64,000 nucleotides of DNA from Saccharomyces mikatae IFO 1815 (GCF_947241705.1 NC_079268.1:186001-250000); one strand, 5' to 3'; counted from the first letter of the stretch, positions 9,925-18,572 are shown. Made by a program: numbers and translations. The notes: generated from the letters alone by a model not told the origin.

Positions 9925-10231
9925 CATGAATGGCAACTGTCTGGGGACTTTTTAAATAGTTACATATTTTTAATAGTTACATATGAGTATTTAAGTCTAT
10001 ATAAGTCTGTTTATGCAGCAGGCATCCATGTGTCAACCAAACCACTGAAATGAATTCTTTTTTTGCTGTTTTTTTCTTGAGGAGGTCAACAAATCTTGTT
10101 CAGCCTAGTGAATATTGTTTATATGTTGAGCTCCATTGCCATCGATTTTTATTATTATTAATCTTCACAAAAACTCAAATACCTCTAACGTTATCTAAAC
10201 ATTAAATAAATGTATTGGTTAAGAAAAAAAG
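9925..10231. other. PRP39 3' flank up to tRNA-Gly
   Basis: AT-rich spacer with a short direct repeat near 9960-10005. No open frame of interest. The T-run that ends the tRNA-Gly transcript lies at its right edge. Confidence 0.5.
10222..10230 (-). terminator. Pol III T-run terminator of tRNA-Gly
   Basis: Seven A on the + strand directly beyond the 3' end of the tRNA give a run of T on the transcribed strand, the normal RNA polymerase III stop signal. Confidence 0.85.
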
Positions 10232-10302
10232 TGCGCAAGCCCGGAATCGAACCGGGGGCCCAACGATGGCAACGTTGGATTTTACCACTAAACCACTTGC
10301 GC
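10232..10302 (-). tRNA. tRNA-Gly(GCC)
   Basis: The complement folds as a 71-nt tRNA: acceptor GCGCAAG/CTTGCGC with discriminator A, an anticodon loop TTGCCAT giving anticodon GCC, and the B-box sequence GGTTCGATTCC. There is no intron. A sigma LTR begins 16 bases from its 5' end, the usual position of Ty3 insertion at the pol III start site. Confidence 0.97.
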
Positions 10303-10318
10303 TTTTCAATTATGAACT

Positions 10319-10665
10319 TGTTGTATTACGGGCTCGAGTAATACCGGGATGTCTTGACAATCCTAATATACTATCTTAGGCAAGTAACTTATTGTCAAAA
10401 CGACTTATCAACTTAATTCACGGGATGTTACTTATCCTATATATTATATAAGATATGGTTTATACTAAATAGTGGAAGCGCGGAATCTCGGATCTAACTA
10501 ATTGTTCAGGTATTTATACATTTGATTAGTTCAGCTCGGAAAAGCAGAGTTTTACCTTATGTTGTTCAATCTGTTCGTTTCGTTATAAGATTGTTTCATA
10601 TGTGTTTTATGAACGTTTAGAATGATGTATTGTCATACTGACGTATCTCATCTTAAGATACAACA
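10319..10665 (-). mobile_element. Solo Ty3-type (sigma) LTR next to tRNA-Gly
   Basis: 347 bp with the inverted ends TGTTGTAT...ATACAACA. The left part (TGTTGTATTACGGGCTCG) and the middle (GTGGAAGCGCGGAATCTCGG) match the sigma LTR as I remember it (about 340 bp). It starts 16 bp upstream of the mature 5' end of tRNA-Gly(GCC), as Ty3 insertions do. No internal Ty3 coding region follows, so it is a solo LTR fossil. I see no matching 5-bp duplication at its two ends, which suggests an older event rearranged by later insertions. Orientation is given by the TGTTGTATCT end. Confidence 0.92.
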
Positions 10666-10683
10666 TAAACGATTAGTCTTAGA

Positions 10684-10721
10684 ATTTAATACCTCAGTAT
10701 GACAATATAAAACATATGAAT
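10684..10721 (+). mobile_element. Short inverted sigma LTR fragment
   Basis: CAGTATGACAATA and AAACATATGAA resemble the first ~70 bp of sigma in the orientation opposite to the copy ending at 10665. It is a small, old relic that ends where the next LTR is inserted. Confidence 0.55.
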
Positions 10722-10861
10722 TGTTGGGATAGGGGATTACTACTATACACCTATTCTGTTGGAATAAGTGATTACTACTATACACCTATTCTGTTGGAAT
10801 AAGTGATTAATACTATACACCTATTCTGTTGGAATAAGTGATTACTACTATACACCTATTC
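10722..10861 (+). repeat. Four tandem 35-bp units forming the 5' end of LTR copy A
   Basis: Units begin at 10722, 10757, 10792 and 10827, each starting TGTTGG and ending CACCTATTC. The unit includes the LTR terminus itself; units 2 to 4 differ by about one base and unit 1 by a few. Copies B and C of the same family do not show the fourfold array. Confidence 0.95.
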
Positions 10862-11155
10862 GTATAAATTGGATTAAGTTATTGCAACTATACGTCTTCG
10901 TATAAATTGAAGTAGAAAAATTCTAATAATAGAATTTACTGCAGTAATGAGATAAAGATCTATTAATTGACCAGAACTTATTATATAAGAAGATGAGTTA
11001 TTACCAAATTCTTATCATCAACACTCTGATTTATGTCTGAACCATTGGGTTTAATATAACCAATCAGCGTGTGTTTTATATACCTCTCTTATATAGATTA
11101 AGAAGGAACGACTATTCTTAATTATTACAACTTACTAAACAACTAATTATCAACA
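10722..11155 (+). mobile_element. Solo LTR, Ty1-copia-like family (copy A), with amplified 5' end
   Basis: Starts TGTTGG and ends ATCAACA. It is flanked by the perfect 5-bp duplication TGAAT (10717-10721 and 11156-11160). It shares most of its length with copies at 11679-12075 and 18723-19103, so it is a family. The TG...CA ends and 5-bp duplication fit the Ty1/copia class. I do not recognise it as delta or sigma; a Ty4/tau or Tsu4 relationship is my guess. The first 140 bp are four tandem copies of one 35-bp unit. No internal coding region remains. Confidence 0.8.
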
Positions 11156-11159
11156 TGAA

Positions 11160-11492
11160 TGTTGTAATATAAATCAACTATCATCTACTAACCAGTATTT
11201 ACGTTACAAGTATATTATCATATACGGTGTTAGAAGATGACGCAAATGATGAGAAATAGTCATCTAAATTAGTGGAAGCTGAAACGCAAGGATTGATAAT
11301 GTAATGGGATCAATGAATAACAACATATAAAACGATGATAATAATATTAATAGAATTGTGTAGAATTGCAGATTCCCTTTTATGGATTCCTAAATCCCCG
11401 AGGAGAACTTCTAGTATATATACATACCTAATATTATTGCCTTATTAAAAAATGGAACCCCAACAATTACATCAGAGTCCACACTTATCTCA
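11160..11492 (+). mobile_element. Solo delta LTR (Ty1/Ty2 type), near full length
   Basis: About 333 bp, starting TGTTGTAATATAAATCAACT and ending CACTTATCTCA. The block TATCATATACGGTGTTAGAA and the following text match the Ty1/Ty2 LTR closely as I remember it (about 334 bp). No primer-binding site or gag sequence follows, so it is a solo LTR. It lies directly against LTR copy A, whose target duplication overlaps its first base; copy A therefore probably inserted at the edge of a delta already present. Confidence 0.9.
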
Positions 11493-11498
11493 GATTTC

Positions 11499-11527
11499 AT
11501 ACTGAGGTATGTCCTCTTGAGACAGCA
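11499..11527 (-). mobile_element. Degenerate sigma LTR end fragment
   Basis: CATACTGAGGTATGTCCTC and the following GAGACAGCA align with the terminal ~30 bp of the sigma copy at 10635-10665. Old relic; boundaries approximate. Confidence 0.5.
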
Positions 11528-11532
11528 TGAAC

Positions 11533-11678
11533 TGTTGTACTACTGAGTGGAATAACAGTGGGTTTCCCGACATTCTAATATACATGATAAGTTACATTCA
11601 GTGAATCATGTCATATTACGTTTTCACAAAAAGTTACTTATTTATGATATTATGTTAGAGTTATCAGGACATCCTGTT
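11533..11678 (-). mobile_element. Degenerate partial sigma LTR
   Basis: Begins TGTTGTACTAC and keeps scattered matches to the 10319 copy (CTAATATAC, AAGTTAC, GTTACTTAT). It covers roughly the first 150 bp in the same orientation, then stops where LTR copy B is inserted. It looks much older than the 10319 copy. Confidence 0.55.
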
Positions 11679-12075
11679 TGTTAGAAAAAGTGATTGCTGG
11701 AATAAGTGATTAATACTATAGATTAATTCGTATAAATTGGAGTAGTTGATGACGTACATTCTTTAACATGATACTAATGATGTTGAGTAAATTAATACAA
11801 ACATTCTTATGATGATACCAATTATATTGGAGTAGGCAAATTCTAATCATAGAATTTCCTGCACCAATAAGATAAAGACCTATTAATTGGCCAGGACTTA
11901 ATATATAAGAAGATGAGTTATCATCCAAATCTTAACATCAATGTTCGAATTATGTCTGAACTATTGGGTTCAATATAACCAACCAGCGTGTGTTATATAT
12001 ACCCCTCTTATATAAATTAAGAAAGAACGACTTATTCTTAATTATTACAACTTAATAAACTACTAATTATGAACA
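11679..12075 (+). mobile_element. Solo LTR, Ty1-copia-like family (copy B)
   Basis: 397 bp from TGTTAG to ATGAACA. It is flanked by a perfect 5-bp target duplication CTGTT (11674-11678 and 12076-12080). Its sequence matches copy C at 18723-19103 over nearly the whole length, in the opposite orientation. There is no internal region. A short open frame that recurs in copies B and C is only the LTR sequence read through, not a gene. Confidence 0.82.
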
Positions 12076-12583
12076 CTGTTTTTTCCTAGAATCTGAAGTG
12101 CAACTTGAATATTTCATGATTGAAACAACGAATGAGTTAGTTCAGATTTGAAGCTCTTTTAAAATTTTGATTAGGTAAGCTTGCTACGTGACAACTTTAT
12201 GAAGAATATATACCACAGATACACTTCATAATTATCTGATGTGTTCTTCCCCATTGGTGCTGCTACTATTGCCAATCAAAAAACTTAACTGCACCTATTC
12301 CCTTTATATGCTGCTACACTCAAGTTGTTTCATTGTTTACAGAGTCGACTGGAAAATCTAACTGTACGTTGCCTCCTGTGGTACCTTCGATCAAAAATAG
12401 GTAGCAGAGATAATGCTAACATGCCGTTTTCTTTTGTTCTGATCAATATGCAAAAATACTACTCTATCAAATATAAATATATGTACTCACTATATACATG
12501 TATGCTTTTTACTCTCACCTAATACAAGAGATGACTTTGAAGCTTCCATGGTCCAAAGCACTCAAGTTGACTTCCTGGTTGAT
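12076..12583. other. Spacer between LTR cluster and RRN11
   Basis: AT-rich DNA with no recognisable repeat after the copy B target duplication and no convincing gene. A 65-codon frame at 12325-12522 has no features of a real protein. Confidence 0.5.
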
Positions 12584-14104
12584 TCACTCACTCGAATCTT
12601 CATCGCTATAAGGAATCTCGCCCAATTGGTTGTTCTCCGGTGATAAATCCATTAGCTGCGTATCTAGAAATTCCGCGTTCGTTTCATACACGTCCCTAAA
12701 CGAATTATTCACAGAATTATCGTCAATGCTATTATAATCATCATCCATTTCCCTCTCTCGAAGATCCTGTGCCTCTCCGTATAGTCTTGATTCGAAACCT
12801 TTTAATTGACTTTCTATCAACCTGTTAGGGACGGTAAACCCACCTTTATCTGAGCAAGTCTGTAGAAATACCTTCACATAATGAATATGCTTTATAACTT
12901 GGTTAATTTTTATGTCCCTATCCAGGCCAATGAGATCGCTAGTTTTGTTGTCATTAGCGAATTGCCTCGATAAAATATCGGCTTTCAATAAATGACACGA
13001 TGCATAAATAAACCAAACCTCAGCATCTTCCATAAATGGAGGGGTCAGTACCCATTCCGATATCCTATCAATCAGGTCTTGCAATAAATCATTCTCCATA
13101 TCGTAGCGCTTGTCGTTGATGTCTGGTAGTTCCATAGATTTCTGACAAGTGATTAAAGAAGACCATAAGTATGTAGTGGCAAACTTTGAAGTATGTGTTC
13201 TGGACCCAGTTTGAAAAGGAGGAACAATGGAACGGTAATTGGTGCTCTGAACAAATCTCAACTTTGATGAATAAATCTGACACATCCATTGTAGGAAATC
13301 AAGACTAGTTGATAAATTTGGTGAATTATTTAGTATCTCAACGCCAATGCCCCAAATAGACTTGATTTGCACACCTGGAATCCTTATTAATGTAGCAAAG
13401 ATTTTATATGCAAGCGACCAGTTATGCCTTGATACATTCAAATGCAAAAGGTTAGTTAATGTTATTATATGTTTTGTACGGTAGTTTCTGACTTCTGATG
13501 TTGAAGGTTGTAATGGTTCCAAGCCTTTCGATAATGATTGAAAGTGAAGCTTACTTTCCTTTGTACAATGCAAAAGCGGAACTTCCATTTTTCTTAAAGA
13601 ATTTTTTTCAATTTTTTTGAACGTATGATAAGTCATTTTTTGTTTGTTGATGGGGCTTTTATTTTGCGAAGACACTGTCCGCCAAACTTCGAAACTTTCT
13701 TCAGGTTTTTCGTATTTTTTCCAAAACTTCCTCTCTTCGTCAATATCCTCCTCCTTTCCTTCAGTATTACACTCTTCATCCTCCTCAGCGTCCTCTTGAG
13801 AATCCGACTCAGTTTCTGTGCTAGAATAAATTTCACCAACCACACTTTTCCAATGCCGTTCTCTTCTTCTTTTTCTCTGCTGTAGTATCAATCTCCTATA
13901 GGCGCCACCTTCACCATTTCGTTCTCCATCGTCTTCTTCATTATTCTCAGCTGCAGAATTTTCGGGCGTTGGTAAACTAAGTGCAGTAGTTGATTTTTTT
14001 ACAATTTTTTCAAATCTTCTAGAGGTATGATTTATGTATTGATACTTTAACTTTCTTCTTTGAGCAAACTTCTTATTTGTCAAAGTTATAGGGACTTCAA
14101 ACAT
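12584..14104 (-). CDS. RRN11: Rrn11, RNA polymerase I core factor subunit
   Basis: 506 aa against 507 in S. cerevisiae. With Rrn6 and Rrn7 it forms the core factor that binds the rDNA core promoter and recruits polymerase I in the nucleolus. The N-terminus is basic (KFAQRRKLKYQYINHTSRR), followed by a low-complexity acidic stretch around residues 95-125. The centre (about 200-420) is helical and fits the TPR-like repeats of Rrn11 (e.g. HNWSLAYKIFATLIRIPGVQ). The tail is acidic (YSDEDSSE). The divergent spacer shared with CAT2 has a Reb1 site and GATGAG repeats. Confidence 0.94.
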   Translation of the reverse strand: MFEVPITLTNKKFAQRRKLKYQYINHTSRRFEKIVKKSTTALSLPTPENSAAENNEEDDGERNGEGGAYRRLILQQRKRRRERHWKSVVGEIYSSTETESDSQEDAEEDEECNTEGKEEDIDEERKFWKKYEKPEESFEVWRTVSSQNKSPINKQKMTYHTFKKIEKNSLRKMEVPLLHCTKESKLHFQSLSKGLEPLQPSTSEVRNYRTKHIITLTNLLHLNVSRHNWSLAYKIFATLIRIPGVQIKSIWGIGVEILNNSPNLSTSLDFLQWMCQIYSSKLRFVQSTNYRSIVPPFQTGSRTHTSKFATTYLWSSLITCQKSMELPDINDKRYDMENDLLQDLIDRISEWVLTPPFMEDAEVWFIYASCHLLKADILSRQFANDNKTSDLIGLDRDIKINQVIKHIHYVKVFLQTCSDKGGFTVPNRLIESQLKGFESRLYGEAQDLREREMDDDYNSIDDNSVNNSFRDVYETNAEFLDTQLMDLSPENNQLGEIPYSDEDSSE

Positions 14105-14270
14105 GGTTTATGCATCATATTAGGACTTGTATTCTAGCTCTTGTTTCTGCTACTTGCCTACTTTTTTTCCAAAAATAACCTTTAATTTAAGAATGTTCCA
14201 ATATACTCAGCTTAATAAAACAATTGCAAAAACTGCTACTTTTTTAAGAGATTACCGATACAATCTCATA

Positions 14271-14292
14271 TGAGATGAGATGAGATGAGATG
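14271..14292 (-). repeat. TGAGA pentamer array containing three GATGAG motifs
   Basis: Four perfect TGAGA units followed by TG create GATGAG at 14274, 14279 and 14284. GATGAG is the core of the PAC element found upstream of ribosome-biogenesis and pol I/III genes, and the array lies about 170 bp upstream of RRN11. Confidence 0.6.
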
Positions 14293-14376
14293 TGTATTGT
14301 GATCCATTTTTTTTCCTTTTTTTTTTTTTTTTTTTTTTATTTTTTTTTTCATTTTTTTTCATTCACATCTTGAATA

Positions 14377-14383
14377 CGGGTAA
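14377..14383. promoter_or_regulatory. Reb1-type site
   Basis: CGGGTAA is an exact match to the Reb1 core (TTACCCG on the other strand). It lies next to T-rich tracts, the usual makeup of a nucleosome-free promoter. Confidence 0.5.
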
Positions 14384-14880
14384 CTTGGAACTATTTTGTG
14401 CGGGTAGTATATGACATAAGATTAGTGTTCTTGGAAGACTGTACTTTATAGTACCAATAAGGAATTCTTGCAATGCGCTCTCCAAAATAAAGAAAACAGA
14501 ATAAAGGAAAGCAAACAGTGGTAATACTCAACGAAACAACTTGACCTAAACAGTAAAAGGGAGGTGCACAGTGTCATTTTCTCCGTCTTTTTCCATCTTT
14601 TCTCAATACAGCATCGAAATGCGATTCGCTTTTTGGATGGTTCTGGTTGTACAAATTGAAAACTATTGAACACAAATAAATGGCTGAAGGAGAGTTTAAA
14701 AACATGCGATTGCTCTCTTACCTCCTTACATAAACCAGCTCTTCATTATAATTGTATCACACAACCTACAAAGCAAACCATTATCTACGACTTCTTCTTC
14801 TCACCTTTCCTTTGTGTTTTGTTGCCGCCATGCTATGATTCCCTTTGCTTTTTGCCGCTGAACTCAGATAACTTGAGAAG

Positions 14881-14933
14881 CGGACAACTTTTTTTTAGCC
14901 GCCGAGACCTACGGCCTACCACCGGGTGAAAGG
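14881..14933 (+). promoter_or_regulatory. Candidate oleate and carbon-source response elements of CAT2
   Basis: CGG-N15-CCG at 14881-14901 has the spacing of an Oaf1/Pip2 oleate response element, though the internal T of the strict consensus is missing. CCGGGTGAAAGG at 14922-14933 matches the Cat8/Sip4 carbon-source element YCGGAYRRAWGG at all but one position. Both fit the known induction of CAT2 on fatty acids and acetate; neither is proven here. Confidence 0.4.
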
Positions 14934-15200
14934 ATAAATGACTGCTTATCCCCGTCATCAATTCCCCTCGCCCTGTGGTTTATAATTGGGGATTAAGTAA
15001 AAGGAATGACTATATCCTGTCAAAGTCATCCTTGTTTGCTCGACAAAGAAAACGGAATAAAGGTAGTTGAAGAAGTGCCTCTTCTTCTCCAATTTCGCAT
15101 ATAAGAACAGCTAAACGCCGGCGTGCAGAGTGTGTTTCCCTAAGATTCTTCTACTCAGGTATATATTTACGTATATCCCTAAATTATAAAACAAACACAC

Positions 15201-17213
15201 ATGAGGATCAGCCATTCAAGAACTCTGTCAAAGTTGAAAAATTTTTCAGTGGCATCAAGGAGAGCAATGAATTCGGCCATTGTCAAATACTCCACCCAAA
15301 AAACCAAGTTTCCTGTGGAGACAAACAACGGAGAGCACTATTGGGCGGAAAAGTCGAATAAGTTTTACCAGGATAAAAGGCCAAACTTTCAAGGCACAAC
15401 TTTTGCTAAGCAGCAAGACTTACCATCATTGCCTGTGCCTGAGTTGAATTCCACCCTTGATAAATACTTGCAAACCATCCGTCCATTTTGCAATGACACG
15501 GAGAGTTTCGAAAGACAGCGGCTGTTATGTAAGGACTTTTCAGAGCACATGGGACCTATCTTACAAGACCGGTTGAAGGAGTATGCTAGCAATAAAAGAA
15601 ACTGGATGTCGAAATTCTGGGATGACCAATCCTATTTACAATATAACGATCCTATTGTTCCTTATGTGTCTTATTTCTATTCTCATAAGCCACTGCCAAG
15701 CCATTTATCAAATATTAACAACGATCCTTTAATTAAGGCTACTGCAATAATCTCAATCGTAATAAAATTTATCGAAGCTGTTAAAGATGAATCTTTACCC
15801 GCAGAAATTATCAAAGGCACGCCATTCTGTATGAATAGTTTCTCATTGATGTTTAACACTTCGAGATTACCTGGTAAGCCAGAAGATAACCAAGACACGA
15901 ACATTTTTTATTCCATTTATGAAAACAACTTTATGACCATTGCTTATAAAGGAAGATTTTATAAACTAATGACCCACAATGGTGAAAACAAACCACTATC
16001 CGAAAATGAAATCTGGAAGCAGCTGTACTCTGTAGTATTCCAAGGATCGCAGCCCGAGTCTGAACTGAGCGGTATTGGCTCTCTTACCTCTCTACCTCGC
16101 GATCAATGGCGTGAGGTCCATATGGAGCTGACGAAAGATCCTATATCTCAAGATTCACTAGAAACAATACATAAATCTTCCTTTATGCTATGTCTGGATC
16201 TTGATCAATCTCCTGTTACTTTAGAAGAGAAGTCAAAGAATTGTTGGCACGGTGATGGTATTAATAGATTCTACGATAAATCGTTACAGTTCCTAGTAAC
16301 TGGTAATGGTTCATCAGGTTTCCTAGCTGAGCATTCAAAAATGGATGGGACGCCCACACTATTTCTGAATAACTACGTTTGTCAGCAATTAAACAAATTA
16401 AACTCTGATGACTTTGTGAGAAAAGTATTTACCGCATCATCTAAAGCAACCTTAAAACCGATGGAACTACCTTTCATTATCACACCAAAAATCAACAAAG
16501 CAATTGAATCTGCCCAATCGCAATTTAAGAAAACAATGGACGAGCATGATCTACGTGTCTGGCACTACAACAAATTTGGCAAAACATTCATAAAGAACCA
16601 CGGCATGTCACCTGATGCATTTATTCAACAGGTCATCCAATTGGCCGTTTTCAAATATCTAAAACGTCCACTACCAACTTACGAAGCTGCTTCTACAAGA
16701 AAGTACTTCAAAGGTCGCACCGAAACTGGTAGATCTGTGTCCACTGCTTCCTTAGAATTTGTCTCTAAGTGGCAAAATGGGGGAGTTTCTATTGCTGAAA
16801 AGATACAAGCTTTGAAATATTCTGCTAAAGAGCATTCCACATATTTAAAGAACGCTGCAAATGGTTATGGTATTGACCGTCATTTTTTCGGTCTAAAAAA
16901 TATGATGAGAGCTGATGATGACCGAGTGCCACCGCTTTTCAAAGATCCTCTATTTAATTACTCTTCAACTTGGTTGATCTCCACGTCCCAGTTATCCTCC
17001 GAATACTTTGACGGTTATGGGTGGTCTCAAGTCAACGACAACGGATTTGGGTTAGCATACATGTTGAACAACGACTGGTTGCATATTAATATTGTGAACA
17101 AACCAGCCAAGAGTGGAGTAAGTGTTAATAAATTACACTATTATTTATCTCAAGCTGCAGATGAAATTTTTGACGCTTTGGAAAGTGAGAATAAAATAAA
17201 GGCAAAGTTATGA
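15201..17213 (+). CDS. CAT2: Cat2, carnitine O-acetyltransferase (mitochondrial and peroxisomal)
   Basis: 670 aa, the same as S. cerevisiae. It transfers acetyl groups between CoA and carnitine so that peroxisomal acetyl-CoA can reach the mitochondrion. Family motifs are present: KNCWHGDGINRFYDKSLQFL, and the catalytic His in GFLAEHSKMDGTP (residue 378). The N-terminus (MRISHSRTLSKLKNF) is a basic amphipathic mitochondrial presequence. A second in-frame ATG at 15267 (residue 23) would give a form without it. The protein ends in AKL, a type 1 peroxisomal signal. Dual targeting from two starts is established for yeast Cat2 and every element for it is visible here. Confidence 0.96.
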   Translation: MRISHSRTLSKLKNFSVASRRAMNSAIVKYSTQKTKFPVETNNGEHYWAEKSNKFYQDKRPNFQGTTFAKQQDLPSLPVPELNSTLDKYLQTIRPFCNDTESFERQRLLCKDFSEHMGPILQDRLKEYASNKRNWMSKFWDDQSYLQYNDPIVPYVSYFYSHKPLPSHLSNINNDPLIKATAIISIVIKFIEAVKDESLPAEIIKGTPFCMNSFSLMFNTSRLPGKPEDNQDTNIFYSIYENNFMTIAYKGRFYKLMTHNGENKPLSENEIWKQLYSVVFQGSQPESELSGIGSLTSLPRDQWREVHMELTKDPISQDSLETIHKSSFMLCLDLDQSPVTLEEKSKNCWHGDGINRFYDKSLQFLVTGNGSSGFLAEHSKMDGTPTLFLNNYVCQQLNKLNSDDFVRKVFTASSKATLKPMELPFIITPKINKAIESAQSQFKKTMDEHDLRVWHYNKFGKTFIKNHGMSPDAFIQQVIQLAVFKYLKRPLPTYEAASTRKYFKGRTETGRSVSTASLEFVSKWQNGGVSIAEKIQALKYSAKEHSTYLKNAANGYGIDRHFFGLKNMMRADDDRVPPLFKDPLFNYSSTWLISTSQLSSEYFDGYGWSQVNDNGFGLAYMLNNDWLHINIVNKPAKSGVSVNKLHYYLSQAADEIFDALESENKIKAKL

Positions 17214-17314
17214 GTTCTGTTGCTTTTCATACTTTATCGATTTGTAAATACTTTCACACACATATACATATGATGCAGAAAGAAAATTGGGCTACAAATA
17301 CATATTGATCATTA

Positions 17315-18157
17315 CTATCTATTTCTGCACCTGGTTTCATTATGTAGTTTAAAACAGCTCACGGAACAAATCTTATTACTGCAATTAACACAACTTGAAA
17401 TGCTGTCGTAACCACCGCATATAGAGCATGTGGTAATTAAAGGTAAAACTTTAAAATATCGCTTATTGTAAACGTTGTGATAAATAACGTTCTTATCCAT
17501 CAAGTTCAGTAAGGCAGAATCTAGAAATGAATGCAAGTTCCTCTTGGAGCTTAAGACCTTTTTCAACGCTACAATACGATTTGTATTTTTCCTCTTTGGT
17601 TTAGGTAGTTTTGTAGATTTGTACGATAATTGAACCTCCCTTAAAGTCTCCGGCTTCAGCACCCAACCATGACCATACTTGGAGTGTTCTTTTCCGAAAG
17701 ATGCGCCACCCATCAATGAAGAGAGACCATCTGAAGTCTGGGAGATTGGTTTCGTTGTGGATTCGATCCTATCTCGGGGCACGCCCGTCAGGTCACTCAG
17801 TAAAGTCGGCACATTTGGCAAATCCGAGAAATTCTCTGTGTTAAGTTCCATAAACCTCCTGTCTGATTGAAGTATTTCCTGTTGAGTGAACCTTTCTTCA
17901 AATGAATTTGAATTCTTGCTATTTCGATCATCCTGTCTGCTAACATTGTTAGCATCACCATCAGGCCTCGATGTATACAGTCTGGCTTCTAAATCTGCCA
18001 AAGAATAGTTGATGCGCTTTACGGGCCTAGAGCTAGATGTTGTACCATGCTTATTAATTTTCTTGGAGGTATATCGACGTGCTTGAGGATCCAACGATGT
18101 GAAATATATGTCAGGATTATACGTTCTTTTATCAATCTCTTCAACCAGTGCCTTCAT
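17315..18157 (-). CDS. VPS71: Vps71 (Swc6), SWR1 complex subunit with HIT zinc finger
   Basis: 280 aa from the ATG at 18157 (MKALVEEIDKRTYNPD), the same length as S. cerevisiae Vps71. An in-frame upstream ATG at 18256 would add 33 residues that do not look like the family. The C-terminal ~35 residues form a zf-HIT finger with paired Cys/His ligands (CSICGGYDSISSCVNC, then CSVSCFKLHNETRC). With Arp6, Vps71 belongs to the nucleosome-contacting module of SWR1, which places histone H2A.Z. Convergent with CAT2. Confidence 0.95.
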   Translation of the reverse strand: MKALVEEIDKRTYNPDIYFTSLDPQARRYTSKKINKHGTTSSSRPVKRINYSLADLEARLYTSRPDGDANNVSRQDDRNSKNSNSFEERFTQQEILQSDRRFMELNTENFSDLPNVPTLLSDLTGVPRDRIESTTKPISQTSDGLSSLMGGASFGKEHSKYGHGWVLKPETLREVQLSYKSTKLPKPKRKNTNRIVALKKVLSSKRNLHSFLDSALLNLMDKNVIYHNVYNKRYFKVLPLITTCSICGGYDSISSCVNCSNKICSVSCFKLHNETRCRNR

Positions 18158-18318
18158 TGTTACCACTATATATGCGCAACAACTTCTTATTTCTCCAAAA
18201 GGCAAGAAATTTGAAAGTTGGTGCAGGTGAAAATTAAGTGTTAGACAATTCGTCATTATTTATACTATATTTAACATGTTCAAATCATATCAAAAGTAAA
18301 TAAAGAAATAATATACTA

Positions 18319-18325
18319 TTACCCG
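18319..18325 (+). promoter_or_regulatory. Reb1-type site upstream of VPS71
   Basis: TTACCCG exact core, in the spacer between VPS71 and tRNA-Pro. Probably sets the nucleosome-depleted region and may also stop read-through transcription. Confidence 0.5.
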
Positions 18326-18461
18326 GATCAAATATTCCTAATTTGAAAAGAAATATATATGAGTTACTATCGTTACATAGAGTGACTATGAAGTAGAGGG
18401 AAGTTCTACAACAACTGATCGACTTGGTTCAAAAAGTAGGTAACTATCATTTTGTATACCG

Positions 18462-18469
18462 AAAAAAAA
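18462..18469 (-). terminator. Pol III T-run terminator of tRNA-Pro
   Basis: Eight A on the + strand immediately beyond the 3' end of the tRNA gene, i.e. eight T in the transcribed sense. Confidence 0.85.
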
Positions 18470-18572
18470 GGGGCGAGCTGGGAATTGAACCCAGGGCCTC
18501 TCGCATGCTTTGTCTTCCTGTTTGAACAGAAAGTCGCCCAAAGCGAGAATCATACCACTAGACCACACGCCC
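18470..18572 (-). tRNA. tRNA-Pro(UGG) with intron
   Basis: 103 nt on the minus strand: a 72-nt tRNA plus an intron of about 31 nt just 3' of the anticodon TGG. The acceptor arm is GGGCGTG/CTCGCCC with discriminator C, and the B box is GGTTCAATTCC. The intron contains a stretch that can pair with the anticodon region, as in the S. cerevisiae gene. It lies at the edge of the second LTR cluster. Confidence 0.96.

Larger units (their letters stand above)
14105..15200. other. RRN11-CAT2 divergent intergenic region
   Basis: 1.1 kb promoter region. It contains the TGAGA pentamer array (14271-14292), T-rich tracts at about 14310-14360, a Reb1-type CGGGTAA (14377-14383), and CGG-rich elements close to CAT2. 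Small open frames at 14446-14673 (minus) and 14666-14929 (plus) show no protein-like features and I regard them as chance. Confidence 0.6.
18158..18469. other. VPS71 promoter and tRNA-Pro 3' flank
   Basis: AT-rich spacer. A Reb1-type TTACCCG lies at 18319-18325, about 160 bp upstream of VPS71. The T-run terminator of tRNA-Pro is at 18462-18469. Nothing else stands out. Confidence 0.5.

Noticed and set aside
11716-11928. A ~70-codon minus-strand frame almost identical to one at 18870-19070 on the plus strand
   Set aside because: Both lie wholly inside LTR copies B and C; the shared peptide is the LTR read in translation, not a gene family.
18158-18256. N-terminal extension of VPS71 from an ATG at 18256
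   Set aside because: Residues do not resemble the family and the ATG at 18157 gives the expected 280 aa.
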